Below, piece after piece: positions 33,224-42,206 of a stretch of DNA of 64,000 bases (within the stretch, counting starts at the first letter, position 1; every line of letters begins with the position of its first letter). The stretch spans positions 94,532-158,531 of the forward strand of contig JAPOQN010000035.1 in assembly GCA_026710655.1 (NCBI GenBank). Reading direction: 5' to 3'. The position numbers were made by a program, and so were the translations under genes. The notes under the pieces were generated by a model. It was given only the letters and a program-made list of their open reading frames with translations, was not told the origin of the DNA and made no database searches. The stretch comes from Chloroflexota bacterium (GTDB lineage: Bacteria; Chloroflexota; Dehalococcoidia; Tepidiformales; Tepidiformaceae).

Positions 33224-34518
33224 TCGTCCGCAGCCCCGGCCGCCTGCGCGCCACCCTGCGCGTTCCCCCCGACAAGTCCATCTCCCACCGCGCCCTCATC
33301 CTCAACGGCATCGCCGAGGGGGAGGCCCGCGTCGAAAACCTCCTCGACTCGGACGACGTGCGTTCCACCGCCGCCTGCATGGCCGCCCTCGGCGTCGAAA
33401 TTGACTGGCCTGTGGGGTCCACGGAGGCCCGTATCCGTGGCGGCGGCCTCCACGGCCTCTACGAGAGCGAGGACGCGCTCGATTGCGGCAACAGCGGCAC
33501 CACCATGCGCCTCCTCACCGGGCTCCTCGCCGCCCATCCCCTCTTCAGCGTCCTCACCGGCGACGATTCACTGCGCCGCCGCCCCATGGGCCGCATCATC
33601 GAGCCCCTGCGCCTCATGGGCGCCCGCATCAGCGCCCGCCGCGGCGACACGCTTGCGCCCATCGCAATCCGCGGCGGCAACCTGCGCGCCATCCAGTACG
33701 AGATGCCCGTCGCGAGCGCCCAGGTGAAGTCGGGCTTGCTCCTGGCTGGCCTCTCCGTCGAGGGCCGCACGCGCATCACCGAGCCGGTCCCCACGCGTAA
33801 CCACACCGAGAAAATGCTCGCCGCCATGGGCGCGCCCGTGGCCCGCGAAGGACGGGCCGTCACCATCCGCCGCCCCGGCCGCCTCCAGCCCCTCGGCATG
33901 CGCGTCCCCGGCGATATCTCCAGCGCTGCCCCCTGGCTCGTGCTGGCCGCCTGCCACCCCGATGCCGAGCTAATCATCGAGGGGGTCGGCATCAACCCGA
34001 CCCGTACCGGCCTGCTCGACGTACTCGGGCGCATGGGCGCCGGCGTCGAGCTCCACGAGGAGCGCGAGACCAGCGGCGAGCCCGTCGCCGACCTCGTCGT
34101 GCGTTCCTCCACCCTGACCGGCGTCACCGTCCAGGGCAGCGAGATTCCCCGCGCCATCGACGAGCTTCCCCTCGTCGCCCTCCTCGGCTGCTTCGCCCAC
34201 GGCACGACCGTCGTTCGGGAGGCCGAGGAGCTGCTGGTCAAGGAATCCAACCGCATCGACACGGTCGTCACGATGCTCTCGGCCATGGGCGCGTCCATCG
34301 AGGCGACCGCCGACGGCTTTGTGGTGGAGGGCCCCAGCCAGCTCCGTGGCGCCCGCGTCGACGCCGCCGGCGACCACCGCATGGGCATGCTCGGCGCGGT
34401 CGCCGGCGCCCTCGCGAGCGGACAGACCCGCGTCGAGAACGACGCCGTCTCGGTCTCCTACCCGGACTTCTGGCAGGCGCTCGAGGCGGCCGCGCCCGAG
34501 GCCGCGCAGACGGCGTGA
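33220..34518 (+). CDS. aroA: EPSP synthase (3-phosphoshikimate 1-carboxyvinyltransferase)
   Basis: This is a 432-residue enzyme. Signature segments are PPDKSISHRALILNGIAEGE, ALDCGNSGTTMRLLTGLLAA, LRRRPMGRIIEPLRLMGARI, and the C-terminal AAGDHRMGMLGAVAGALASG. It joins shikimate-3-phosphate with PEP in the shikimate pathway. In GNSGTTMR the Gly corresponding to position 96 of the E. coli enzyme is followed by Thr-Thr, the usual glyphosate-site layout. A GTG start overlaps tyrA, and its own stop overlaps gmk, making an aromatic-amino-acid operon. Confidence 0.95.
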   Translation: MIVRSPGRLRATLRVPPDKSISHRALILNGIAEGEARVENLLDSDDVRSTAACMAALGVEIDWPVGSTEARIRGGGLHGLYESEDALDCGNSGTTMRLLTGLLAAHPLFSVLTGDDSLRRRPMGRIIEPLRLMGARISARRGDTLAPIAIRGGNLRAIQYEMPVASAQVKSGLLLAGLSVEGRTRITEPVPTRNHTEKMLAAMGAPVAREGRAVTIRRPGRLQPLGMRVPGDISSAAPWLVLAACHPDAELIIEGVGINPTRTGLLDVLGRMGAGVELHEERETSGEPVADLVVRSSTLTGVTVQGSEIPRAIDELPLVALLGCFAHGTTVVREAEELLVKESNRIDTVVTMLSAMGASIEATADGFVVEGPSQLRGARVDAAGDHRMGMLGAVAGALASGQTRVENDAVSVSYPDFWQALEAAAPEAAQTA

Positions 34519-35117
34519 CCGCGGAGCGCCGCCCCCTCATCCTCGTCCTCCACGGCCCCTCGGGCGTCGGCAAGGACTCCGTCATCGCCAGGCTCCGCAA
34601 GCGCGCCGGCATCCACCGCGCCACCAGCAGCAACAGCCGCCCCATGCGCAAGGACGAACGCCAGGGCGTCGACTACCACTTCCTCAGCCGCGATGAGTTC
34701 CAGCGTAAGATCGACGCCGGCGACTTCATCGAGCACGCCCGCGTCTACGGTGACTTCAAGGGTCTCGAGCGGCGCGAGCTTGAATCGCCCCTCACCAAGG
34801 GCGAGGACGTGCTCATCCGCACCGACCTCCAGGGCGCCCGTGAACTCCGCAGGCTGCTGCGCGGCGCCGTGTTCGTGCTGCTTACCGCGGAGAGCCGCGA
34901 GGCCCTAGAGGCCAGGCTCACCGCCCGCGAAAGCGAGAGCGAGGAGACCCTCGCCCGCCGTCTTGCCGAGGTCGATGCCGAGCTCGCCGACGCCCCCAAC
35001 AACGACTACGTCGTCGAGAACCGCGAGGGCGGTCTCGACGACGCTGTCGATGAACTTGTCCGGATTGTCGAACGCGAGCGGGTCAACCCGGACCGGGAGC
35101 CCGCGGGCGTCCGCTAG
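34515..35117 (+). CDS. gmk: Guanylate kinase-like protein
   Basis: This is a 200-residue P-loop kinase. Walker A is LVLHGPSGVGKDSVIARL. The GMP-binding region is ATSSNSRPMRKDERQGVDYH with FLSRDEFQRKIDAGDFIEHA. ENREGGLDDAVDELVRIV closes the fold. It phosphorylates GMP to GDP. Compared with standard Gmk, the Thr-Thr-Arg of the GMP site reads SSNSRP and the Tyr motif is YGDFKGLER, so this is a somewhat divergent member. A GTG start overlaps the aroA stop. Confidence 0.85.
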   Translation: MTAERRPLILVLHGPSGVGKDSVIARLRKRAGIHRATSSNSRPMRKDERQGVDYHFLSRDEFQRKIDAGDFIEHARVYGDFKGLERRELESPLTKGEDVLIRTDLQGARELRRLLRGAVFVLLTAESREALEARLTARESESEETLARRLAEVDAELADAPNNDYVVENREGGLDDAVDELVRIVERERVNPDREPAGVR

Positions 35118-35123
35118 GCGCGC

Positions 35124-36440
35124 CTACTTCTTCTGCGCGAAGTCGAGTTCGATGTACTGGTCGGCGGCTCGCTTCAGGTTGCCCGCCACCGATTGACCGA
35201 GCCCCGCAACCTCCACGCGAATGCCCCGGCTCTGCAGGACCTCCACGAGGTGCTGGAAGTCGCCGTCGCCCGAGATGAGCACGGCCACGTCCAGGCGGTC
35301 GGCCATGGTAATCACGTCGAGCGCCAGCTCGATATCGACGTTCGCCTTGATTGAGCCGTCGGCGAAACGCTTCAACGGCTTCGTCACGATCTTGTAGCCC
35401 CTGCCCAGGAACGGCTCGACGAAGCGCTGCGTTTCGGGGCTCACGCCCGGGTCGTCGTGCACGGGCGAGTAGGCGATGGCGCGCACCAGTTGCCGGTCCT
35501 CGGTCAGGCGCTTGAGCACGAGTCCCCAGTCGATGGCCCGGCCACCGCGTGTGCGGTCCCGCGCCAGCTCCACGTTCGCGCTGTCGACGAAGATGCCGAC
35601 GCGCGGCAGCGTGGCCGTCTTGGCCGAACCGCTCCCCTTGCCGGAGAGCCGCTCGATCATCTGCTCCTGCATCTCGACGAGGCGGGTCAGCTTGTCGTTG
35701 TGCTCCTTGAGCGTGCTGATCACCGTGGCTTCGTCGCTCTCCTCGGATGCAGCGCCCGCACGCCCGCCGCGGCGCGGGGCGGCCCGCTTGGGCGCGTCCG
35801 GGCCCTCATCCAGAACGGTCGCGACCGCCGGTCGGCGTCGCGAAGGGCGTGCCGGAGGAGCCTCGTCGTTGTCGCTTGTCCTCGCCGCGGGCGCTCGGCG
35901 CCGCGAAGGCCTCGCCGGGGGTGCGTCATCGTCGTCGCCCTTCTTGGCCGCAGGCGAGCGTCGCCGGGAGGGTCGCGGCGGTGGCGCGTCGTCTTCGTCG
36001 CTGGCCTTGGCCGCGGGCGAGCGTCGCCGGGAGGGTCGCGCCGGAGGTGTTTCGTCTTCGTCGCTGGCCTTGGCCGCGGGCGAGCGTCGCCTGGACGGCC
36101 GTGCCGGTGGCGCGTCGTCTTCGTCGCTGGCCTTGGCCGCGGGCGAGCGTCGCCTTGAGGGCCGTGCCGGAGCCGCTTCCTCGCCGTCGTCGCTCGCGCG
36201 CCGGCGGGAGCTGGCGCGCCTGGGGGCGGCCGGCTCTTCCTCGGTGGTCTCGGTCGCGGCGCCGGCCTTGCTGGCCGATGAGCGTCCCCGCCCGCCGCGG
36301 GTCCCCCGGCGGCGACGAGGGGCCGCCGGCGCTTCGTTCTCGTCGGTGGTTTCGGTCGTGTTGGTCGTCGGTTCGGTATCGGTTGCTTCCGGCGCCTCCT
36401 CCGTTGAGGAGCGGCTGCCGGTCAGAAAGTTGAGTGCCAT
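35124..36440 (-). CDS. NYN-domain (LabA-like) protein with basic repeat-rich N-terminal half
   Basis: This is a 438-residue protein. Residues 1-230 are low complexity and disordered, with at least five near-identical 21-residue units of the form PSRRRSPAAKASDEDDAPPA. A coiled-coil segment, TLKEHNDKLTRLVEMQEQMI, follows. Residues 270-438 form a NYN nuclease-like domain: VGIFVDSANVELARD, VDIELALDVITMADRLDVAV, LISGDGDFQHLVEVLQSRGI and VEVAGLGQSVAGNLKRAADQ. The aspartates fit a PIN-like active site acting on RNA. The basic tail may bind nucleic acid. It converges with gmk, 6 bases apart. Confidence 0.85.
   Translation of the reverse strand: MALNFLTGSRSSTEEAPEATDTEPTTNTTETTDENEAPAAPRRRRGTRGGRGRSSASKAGAATETTEEEPAAPRRASSRRRASDDGEEAAPARPSRRRSPAAKASDEDDAPPARPSRRRSPAAKASDEDETPPARPSRRRSPAAKASDEDDAPPPRPSRRRSPAAKKGDDDDAPPARPSRRRAPAARTSDNDEAPPARPSRRRPAVATVLDEGPDAPKRAAPRRGGRAGAASEESDEATVISTLKEHNDKLTRLVEMQEQMIERLSGKGSGSAKTATLPRVGIFVDSANVELARDRTRGGRAIDWGLVLKRLTEDRQLVRAIAYSPVHDDPGVSPETQRFVEPFLGRGYKIVTKPLKRFADGSIKANVDIELALDVITMADRLDVAVLISGDGDFQHLVEVLQSRGIRVEVAGLGQSVAGNLKRAADQYIELDFAQKK
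35818..36170 (-). repeat. Intragenic 63-bp tandem repeats in the NYN gene
   Basis: The segment GGCCTTGGCCGC recurs at 36003, 36066 and 36129, a 63-base period equal to 21 codons. Less perfect copies extend to about 35818. Copies are so alike at the DNA level that recent unequal exchange is likely. Copy number could differ between strains. Confidence 0.75.
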
Positions 36441-36446
36441 GTGGGG

Positions 36447-37514
36447 TTACGTTCCCATCCTTTGCAGAACACTGATTCGGGCGGCGACGGCCCCCGCGAT
36501 AGCTCGGAAGCCCTCCGCCGAGGCGGAGTCTCCCTTGCCGACCACGAGCGGCACGCCCTGATCCGAGCCCTCACGTATCTGGGGCTCGATCGGGATCTCG
36601 CCGAGGAAGTCGATTCCGAGCTCCTCGGCGGCGTCACGTGCGCCGCCGTGCCCGAAGATGTCGTATTGCGTCCCGGTATCGGGCGCGATGAAATAGCTCA
36701 TGTTCTCGATCATGCCGAACACCGGCACGTCGAGCTTCTCGAACATGGAGACCGCCTTCATGGCGTCCTCCAGCGAGACATCCTGAGGGGTCGAAACGAT
36801 AACGGCCCCAGCGATCGGCGCTTCCTGCGCCATGCTCATCGAGGCATCGCTGGTGCCGGGTGGCAGATCGATGATCAGGTAGTCGATGTTTTCCCAGGGG
36901 ACGTCGTGCAGCAACTGGCGCACGGCGCTGCCGATCATCGGCCCCCGCCACACCACCGGCGTCCCCTTCGGCAGCAGGAACCCCAGGGAAACCAGCTCTA
37001 CGCCGTACTTCTCAACCGGACGCAGCCCTTCCGTCTGGTTCGCTTGCAGTCCCGCCTCCAGCCCGAACATCGTCGGGATGTTCGGACCCGTGATGTCCGC
37101 GTCGACCAGACCCACCTTCGCGCCCGTGGCGGCCAGCGCAACCGCCAGGTTGCTGGCCACGGTCGACTTGCCCACGCCCCCCTTGTTCGAGGCGACGGCG
37201 ATCACGTTCCGTACCCCCTCGATCGCCTTCTGCCCTTCGCGTGGGTCGCTGGCGCGCACCTGCGCCCCCCAGTCGAGCGCAACGGTCTCGACTCCGGGAA
37301 GCACCTCCAGCGCGGCGCGCACGTCCGTCTCGATGACGTCCTTCAGCGGGCAGGCGGGGGTCGTCAGCTCCACCTTCACGCTGACGGCTCCGCCCTCGAT
37401 GGTCAGCTCTTCGACCATCCCCAGCGAGACGATGTCACGATGCAGTTCGGGGTCGTTGACGGTTGCGAGTGCGGCGAGAACGGCGTCTCGGTCTACCGCG
37501 GTGGGAGCGGTCAT
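36447..37514 (-). CDS. Mrp/NBP35-family P-loop ATPase
   Basis: This is a 355-residue protein. An N-terminal MIP18/DUF59 domain, VLAALATVNDPELHRDIVSL, is followed by the ParA-like ATPase IAVASNKGGVGKSTVASNLA (deviant Walker A). DYLIIDLPPGTSDASMSMAQ is Walker B. The family acts as a scaffold or carrier in iron-sulfur cluster assembly. The CxxC that normally bridges the dimer-bound cluster is absent: the site reads NMSYFIAPDTGTQYDIFGHG. It may therefore bind a cluster differently or not at all. It starts 6 bases upstream of the NYN gene boundary on the same strand. Confidence 0.9.
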   Translation of the reverse strand: MTAPTAVDRDAVLAALATVNDPELHRDIVSLGMVEELTIEGGAVSVKVELTTPACPLKDVIETDVRAALEVLPGVETVALDWGAQVRASDPREGQKAIEGVRNVIAVASNKGGVGKSTVASNLAVALAATGAKVGLVDADITGPNIPTMFGLEAGLQANQTEGLRPVEKYGVELVSLGFLLPKGTPVVWRGPMIGSAVRQLLHDVPWENIDYLIIDLPPGTSDASMSMAQEAPIAGAVIVSTPQDVSLEDAMKAVSMFEKLDVPVFGMIENMSYFIAPDTGTQYDIFGHGGARDAAEELGIDFLGEIPIEPQIREGSDQGVPLVVGKGDSASAEGFRAIAGAVAARISVLQRMGT

Positions 37515-37698
37515 TGCGGCTACGGCATCCTGATTACGGCGGCGGTCCTCTGCGAGTACGAAAGCGCCGAGCGGCTGGGAGAGTCCGCGGGGAGATCACG
37601 GCGGAAACGCGAGAGAAGGGCGGCCCTTGTGTGGGATATGCGCACGGTGCCCGTTCGATCGTACCCCGCCCGGGGGCCACAGACCAGCCGGATAGCCG

Positions 37699-39069
37699 CT
37701 ACTCCCCCCAGGGTGTGATCGCTTGCTTCAGCTGGGCGTACCCCTCAAGGAACCCCGGACGCTCGCCCGCATACACCTCGTCGAAGCGCGCCAGCGCCTC
37801 GTCCAGCCACGCGTGCAGCCCGGCGTTGTCGGGATTCGCATCCTTGTAGGCGTCGCGGATCAAGACGAAGTGGATGCGCGGGTCGTAGGGACGCTTCGTG
37901 CCTCCCATCGACTCGTCGCCGTCCAGCAGGCGCAGCAGCATCGCGTCCGCCGAACCGAGCGTCTGCTCGTGGATGGGCGGACCGTGCATGCGGTACATCA
38001 CCGAGGTCATGTCGCGACCGTTCCCGGTCGTGTAGCCCATCTCGCCCCACAGGTCACGCATCTTCGCGTTGCTGCCCACGGCGTCCACGACGCGCTGGCC
38101 GAACGCCCGCAGCGGCTCCGAAACGTCCGCCAGCAGGTCCGTCAGCCGGTCGCCGTCGAGGTCGGTGGCGAGCACGATCGTGTCCTGCTGCTCGATCAGG
38201 TCCCACAGCAGCAGTCCGTAGTTCGTATCCGAGATGTGCTGCTCGATCTGGCCGCTCCAGTCCTCCATCCCGTCTTTGAAGTCGTCCGGCAGCAGGTTGA
38301 CGATGCGGTCGACACGCTCGCGGTGCTCCACGTAGCCATCGACCGCGTACCTTCGGCCGACGTTGAACTTGGTGCCGTCCAGCAGCCACGAGAGCAGCCC
38401 TGAGTTGATGCCGTCCTCCATTGCCTGCGTCGGCTTGAAGGCGATCCGGCCGAGGTGGCCGGTCTCGTGCACCATCTGCAGGAAGCGCCGTCCCGCGTAG
38501 GCCATCTGAATGCCCGGCGTGTTCATCTCCGAGTGGATGTTGCCCGTCTCCGGGTCCACCTCGAACACCGAACGGTTCTGCGAGTAGGGCAGGCAGGGCA
38601 TGCAGCGCACCACCGTGATCGGCCCGTAGGGACGCACGTTGCAGTAGACCCCCGCCTGCGTGCGCAGAGGCGCGTTCCCCGACTTGCCCATCACCACCAC
38701 GCGCCCGCCCTGGCTATCGTTCACGTAGGCGTCTCCCGCCGTCGACCACTTGATCGAGGTGCAGGGCATGTTGCCGAACCAGCTCAGCGCTTCCAGCTTC
38801 GTGTCGTGCCGGTACTGCGCCCACATCGGCACCCCGTAGAAGGGCAGCCCGAGAATGTCGACTGCCGCCAGCGTGCCGAGCAGGGCGTAGGCGTCGGTCA
38901 GCGAGTGGGCGACGGGGTTCACCGACCCGTCGAAGTTGCCGCCCTGCCAGATCACCGCGTCAGGGTAGCCCTCGGGGCGAACGTCGGCGGGCTCGAACAG
39001 CTCGCTCAGCGCGCCGAGCAGGTCGCCGCCGGCGTGTTCCGTGCGGGCAATCGTCATCAGGTCGGGCAT
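37699..39069 (-). CDS. Large conserved-looking hypothetical enzyme-like protein
   Basis: This is a 456-residue protein without a motif I recognise. The composition is that of a folded cytoplasmic enzyme, rich in Trp, His and Cys. Candidate metal or active-site segments are LGNMPCTSIKWSTA-like Cys/Trp, VYCNVRPYGPITVVRCMPCL (three cysteines), and FLQMVHETGHLGRIAFKP, whose HETGH fits a zinc HExxH. No signal peptide is seen. It lies 48 bases downstream of aconitase on the same strand and may share its transcript. If the HETGH holds zinc, a metalloprotease or hydrolase is possible, but this is not established. Confidence 0.6.
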   Translation of the reverse strand: MPDLMTIARTEHAGGDLLGALSELFEPADVRPEGYPDAVIWQGGNFDGSVNPVAHSLTDAYALLGTLAAVDILGLPFYGVPMWAQYRHDTKLEALSWFGNMPCTSIKWSTAGDAYVNDSQGGRVVVMGKSGNAPLRTQAGVYCNVRPYGPITVVRCMPCLPYSQNRSVFEVDPETGNIHSEMNTPGIQMAYAGRRFLQMVHETGHLGRIAFKPTQAMEDGINSGLLSWLLDGTKFNVGRRYAVDGYVEHRERVDRIVNLLPDDFKDGMEDWSGQIEQHISDTNYGLLLWDLIEQQDTIVLATDLDGDRLTDLLADVSEPLRAFGQRVVDAVGSNAKMRDLWGEMGYTTGNGRDMTSVMYRMHGPPIHEQTLGSADAMLLRLLDGDESMGGTKRPYDPRIHFVLIRDAYKDANPDNAGLHAWLDEALARFDEVYAGERPGFLEGYAQLKQAITPWGE

Positions 39070-39117
39070 GTGGTGTCTCTCCTGGCGAGTCGTCTGTTTG
39101 TCGTGGCCAGTGGCCGT

Positions 39118-41793
39118 CTAATCTTTCGAGCCGGCGAGTTGCCGCAGCACGAACGGGAGGATCCCGCCGTTGCGGTAGTACTCGAGCTCGACCGGTGTAT
39201 CGATGCGCACGAGCGCATCGAACGTCGTGATAGTTCCGTCATCGGCTGTCGCGGTCACGGCCACCTGTCCGCCGCGGCGAAGCCCCTCGGCGATGCCGTC
39301 GATCGCGAACGTCTCCTCCCCGCTGAGCCCCAGCCCGTCGCGGCTATCGCCCGCCAGGTACTGGAGCGGCAGGATGCCCATCCCCACCAGGTTGCTGCGG
39401 TGGATGCGCTCGTAGCTCTCCGCGATGACCGCGCGTACGCCCAGCAGCCGCGGCCCCTTCGCCGCCCAGTCGCGCGAGGAGCCGGTGCCGTACTCCTTGC
39501 CCGCCAGCACCATCAGCGGGACACCCTCATCCCGGTACTGCATGGCCGCATCGAAGATGCTTTGCTCCTCGCCGTCGGGGAGGTGGCGGGTCACGCCGCC
39601 CTCCGTCCCCGGTGCGAGCTGGTTGCGCAGGCGGATGTTCGCGAACGTCCCCCGCATCATCACCTCATGGTTCCCGCGCCGCGCCCCGTACGAGTTGAAG
39701 TCCCCCCGCTTGATGTCGCGGTCGAACAGGTAGGCTGCCGCCGGGCTGTCGGGCGCGATGCTCCCCGCCGGCGAGATGTGGTCCGTCGTCACGGAGTCGC
39801 CCACCATCACCAGCACACGCGCCCCGGCGATGTCCTCAAGCTCGTCCGGCTCCTCTGCCAGGTCCTCGAAGTAGGGCGGGTTCTTTACGTAGGTCGAGCC
39901 GTCGTCCCAGCCGTAGCGGCTGCCCTCCGGGGCCTCCAGCGTGCGCCAGGCGGGATCGCCGTCGAACACCGAGCCGTACTGGTCGCGGAACATCTCCGAC
40001 CGCACCGCCTCGCGCATCGACACCTCGATCGCGTTCTGTGAGGGCCACAGCTCCGACAGCATGACGGCGTTCCCGTCCGCGTCTTCGCCGATCGGCTCCG
40101 TCAGCGGGTCGAAGTCCATGTGTCCGGCGAGCGCGTACGCCACCACCAGCGGCGGCGAGGCGAGGTAGTTGGCGCGCACGACCGGGTTCACCCGCCCCTC
40201 GAAGTTGCGGTTCCCCGAGAGCACCGCCGCCACCACCAGCCCCCCCTGGTTGACCGCCGCCGCCACGTCCGCGTCCACCGGCCCCGAGTTCCCGATGCAG
40301 GTCGTGCAGCCGTACCCGACGAGGTTGAAGCCGAGCTCGTCCAGGTAGGGCGTGAGTCCGGCCGCGTCGAGATAGTCCGTCACCACCTTTGAGCCGGGCG
40401 CGAGGCTCGTCTTCACCCACGGCTTGCGCTGCAGGCCACGCTCCACCGCCGCCTTCGCCAGCAGACCGGCCCCCACCAGCACCTCCGGGTTTGAGGTGTT
40501 CGTGCAACTCGTGATCGCCGCGATCACCACCGACCCGTGCCCCACCTCGAAGGACGCGCCGTTGCGCGCGACCTCTACCGGTGGCGCGTCGGCGCCGTCT
40601 CCCGCCAGCTCCGCCAGCGCGTCCTGCCAGGCATCCTTCGATTCCCGCAGCAGCACGCGGTCCTGCGGCCGGCGCGGTCCCGCCAGCGACGGCTCCACCT
40701 CGCCCATGTCCAGCTCCAGCATCGCCGAGAAGCTCGGGTCGGGCGTGGCATCCGTGCGGAAGAGGCCCTGCTCCTTGCAGTACGCCTCCACCAGTGCCAC
40801 CTGATCCTCGTCCCGGCCGGTGAAGCGCAGGTAGCTCAGCGTCTCGTCGTCAACCGGGAAGAACCCGACCGTCGCGCCGTACTCGGGCGCCATGTTCGCG
40901 ATCGTCGCCCGCGTCGGCAGCGGCAGTTGCGAAAGGCCCGGTCCGAAGAACTCGACGAACTTCCCGACCACTCCCAGCTCGCGCAGCATCTGCGTGACCG
41001 TCAGCACGAGGTCCGTGCCCGTCGCCCCCTCGGGCAGGGCGCCCGTCAGCCGGAAGCCGACGACCTCCGGAATCAGCATCGAGACGGGCTGGCCCAGCAT
41101 CGCCGCCTCCGCCTCGATGCCGCCCACACCCCAGCCCAGCACTCCCAGCCCGTTGATCATCGTCGTGTGCGAGTCCGTCCCCACCAGTGTGTCCGGGTAG
41201 ACCAGCCCGCTGTCCTCGTTCTGGAAGACCACGCTCGCGAGGTACTCCAGGTTCACCTGGTGGACGATCCCCGTCCCCGGCGGCACCACGCGGAAGTTGC
41301 GGAACGCCTGCTGCCCCCAGCGCAGGAACAGGTAGCGTTCGCGGTTGCGCTCGTATTCGAAGCTCACGTTCTCGGCGAAGGCGCCGTCTGAGCCGTAGGC
41401 GTCGACCTGTACGGAGTGGTCAATCACCAGGTCGACCGGCTGCAGCGGGTTGATCCGCTCCGGGTCGCCCCCCATCCCCTCCAGCGCATCCCGCATCGAG
41501 GCCAGGTCGACGACCGCCGGAACGCCCGTGAAGTCCTGTAGCAGCACGCGCGCCGGCGCGAACGCCACCTCGCGCTCCTCGCCCGAGTTCGGGCGCCAGT
41601 TCGCCAGCGCTTCGATGTCCTCCCGCGAGACGGCGTCGCCGTCCTCGCGACGCAGCAGGTTCTCCAGCAGCACCCGCTGCGTGAAGGGCAGGCGCGTCGC
41701 CGCCTCCCCCCTCAGGACCGAGTCGAGGCGGTGGAAGGCGACCGAGCGCCCTCCGGCCGTCAGCGTGTCGCGGCTGTTGAAACTGTCGAGCAT
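39118..41793 (-). CDS. acnA: Aconitate hydratase A
   Basis: This 891-residue enzyme has the usual size for AcnA/IRP-type aconitases. The [4Fe-4S] ligands are Cys in [14 protein letters not shown] and the pair in [14 protein letters not shown]. Other family segments are [37 protein letters not shown] and [20 protein letters not shown]. It interconverts citrate and isocitrate in the TCA cycle. The ATG at 41793 gives the family start [11 protein letters not shown]; an in-frame extension upstream lacks resemblance. It is divergent from the CAU tRNA gene. Confidence 0.96.
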   Translation of the reverse strand: MLDSFNSRDTLTAGGRSVAFHRLDSVLRGEAATRLPFTQRVLLENLLRREDGDAVSREDIEALANWRPNSGEEREVAFAPARVLLQDFTGVPAVVDLASMRDALEGMGGDPERINPLQPVDLVIDHSVQVDAYGSDGAFAENVSFEYERNRERYLFLRWGQQAFRNFRVVPPGTGIVHQVNLEYLASVVFQNEDSGLVYPDTLVGTDSHTTMINGLGVLGWGVGGIEAEAAMLGQPVSMLIPEVVGFRLTGALPEGATGTDLVLTVTQMLRELGVVGKFVEFFGPGLSQLPLPTRATIANMAPEYGATVGFFPVDDETLSYLRFTGRDEDQVALVEAYCKEQGLFRTDATPDPSFSAMLELDMGEVEPSLAGPRRPQDRVLLRESKDAWQDALAELAGDGADAPPVEVARNGASFEVGHGSVVIAAITSCTNTSNPEVLVGAGLLAKAAVERGLQRKPWVKTSLAPGSKVVTDYLDAAGLTPYLDELGFNLVGYGCTTCIGNSGPVDADVAAAVNQGGLVVAAVLSGNRNFEGRVNPVVRANYLASPPLVVAYALAGHMDFDPLTEPIGEDADGNAVMLSELWPSQNAIEVSMREAVRSEMFRDQYGSVFDGDPAWRTLEAPEGSRYGWDDGSTYVKNPPYFEDLAEEPDELEDIAGARVLVMVGDSVTTDHISPAGSIAPDSPAAAYLFDRDIKRGDFNSYGARRGNHEVMMRGTFANIRLRNQLAPGTEGGVTRHLPDGEEQSIFDAAMQYRDEGVPLMVLAGKEYGTGSSRDWAAKGPRLLGVRAVIAESYERIHRSNLVGMGILPLQYLAGDSRDGLGLSGEETFAIDGIAEGLRRGGQVAVTATADDGTITTFDALVRIDTPVELEYYRNGGILPFVLRQLAGSKD

Positions 41794-41944
41794 GGTGGAA
41801 TCGTCCCCGCCTGTTCCCTTTGCACGGTCTCTTGCCTGGGGCCCGTCGGGCCCTGGTTCGGCGCCTTCGGGACGAAGCTCCGGCAGTATACCGCGAGCCG
41901 CGCTCCCGAACCCCGCACCGGCGACCCGTCTACGGTCGCCCACC

Positions 41945-41950
41945 TATACT
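41945..41950 (+). promoter_or_regulatory. -10 element of the CAU tRNA, TATACT
   Basis: TATACT lies seven bases before the first base of the tRNA, at normal -10 spacing. No clear -35 hexamer is seen. Confidence 0.55.
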
Positions 41951-41957
41951 GCCCGCA

Positions 41958-42033
41958 GGGCCTGTAGCTCAGCGGTTAGAGCACCCGGCTCATAACCGGT
42001 CGGTCGGTGGTTCGAATCCACCCGGGCCCACCA
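41958..42033 (+). tRNA. tRNA with CAU anticodon (Ile2 or elongator Met)
   Basis: A 76-base cloverleaf can be drawn with an encoded CCA. The acceptor stem GGGCCTG pairs with CGGGCCC (one G-U). The anticodon loop is CTCATAA, and the T arm is GGTGG-TTCGAAT-CCACC. The first acceptor pair is a G-C, which excludes initiator tRNA. GGGCC acceptor bases resemble the minor isoleucine tRNA read after lysidine modification, but elongator Met cannot be excluded. Its last seven bases are the start of the repeat family that spreads over the next 11.5 kb. Confidence 0.93.
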
Positions 42034-42053
42034 GACTGGACAAAATCGAGAAC
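42027..42053 (+). repeat. att-like repeat, copy A (tRNA end)
   Basis: Seven bases of tRNA 3' end followed by GACTGGACAAAATCGAGAAC. About 100 bases here, to near 42129, are also related to the flank of copy B. A hairpin, GGCGAG (42084-42089) with CTCGCC (42098-42103), lies in this flank. This copy belongs to the intact tRNA and is the likely original insertion target. Confidence 0.8.
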
Positions 42054-42206
42054 TTTCACGCTGGCGCTTAAGCTGCAGCTATAGGCGAGCTACGAGCCTC
42101 GCCGATCGCTTAGCGGCAGGGTGGATCAACGTGCGGCGCGGGTGAGGACGCCCTCGTGCGGCGCATCTTCACGAGGCCGTCTCGGGCCATGGCGTGCTCC
42201 CCGACA

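Noticed and set aside
38455..40041. Long open frame (528 codons) antisense to aconitase and the 456-residue gene
   Set aside because: It follows the wobble pattern of the real genes on the other strand and is rich in Arg, His and Val with no family resemblance. High GC makes such antisense frames common.
42084..42103. Hairpin GGCGAG...CTCGCC after the tRNA as an intrinsic terminator
   Set aside because: There is no T-run after the stem, so termination is not supported. It is noted only as part of the repeat flank.
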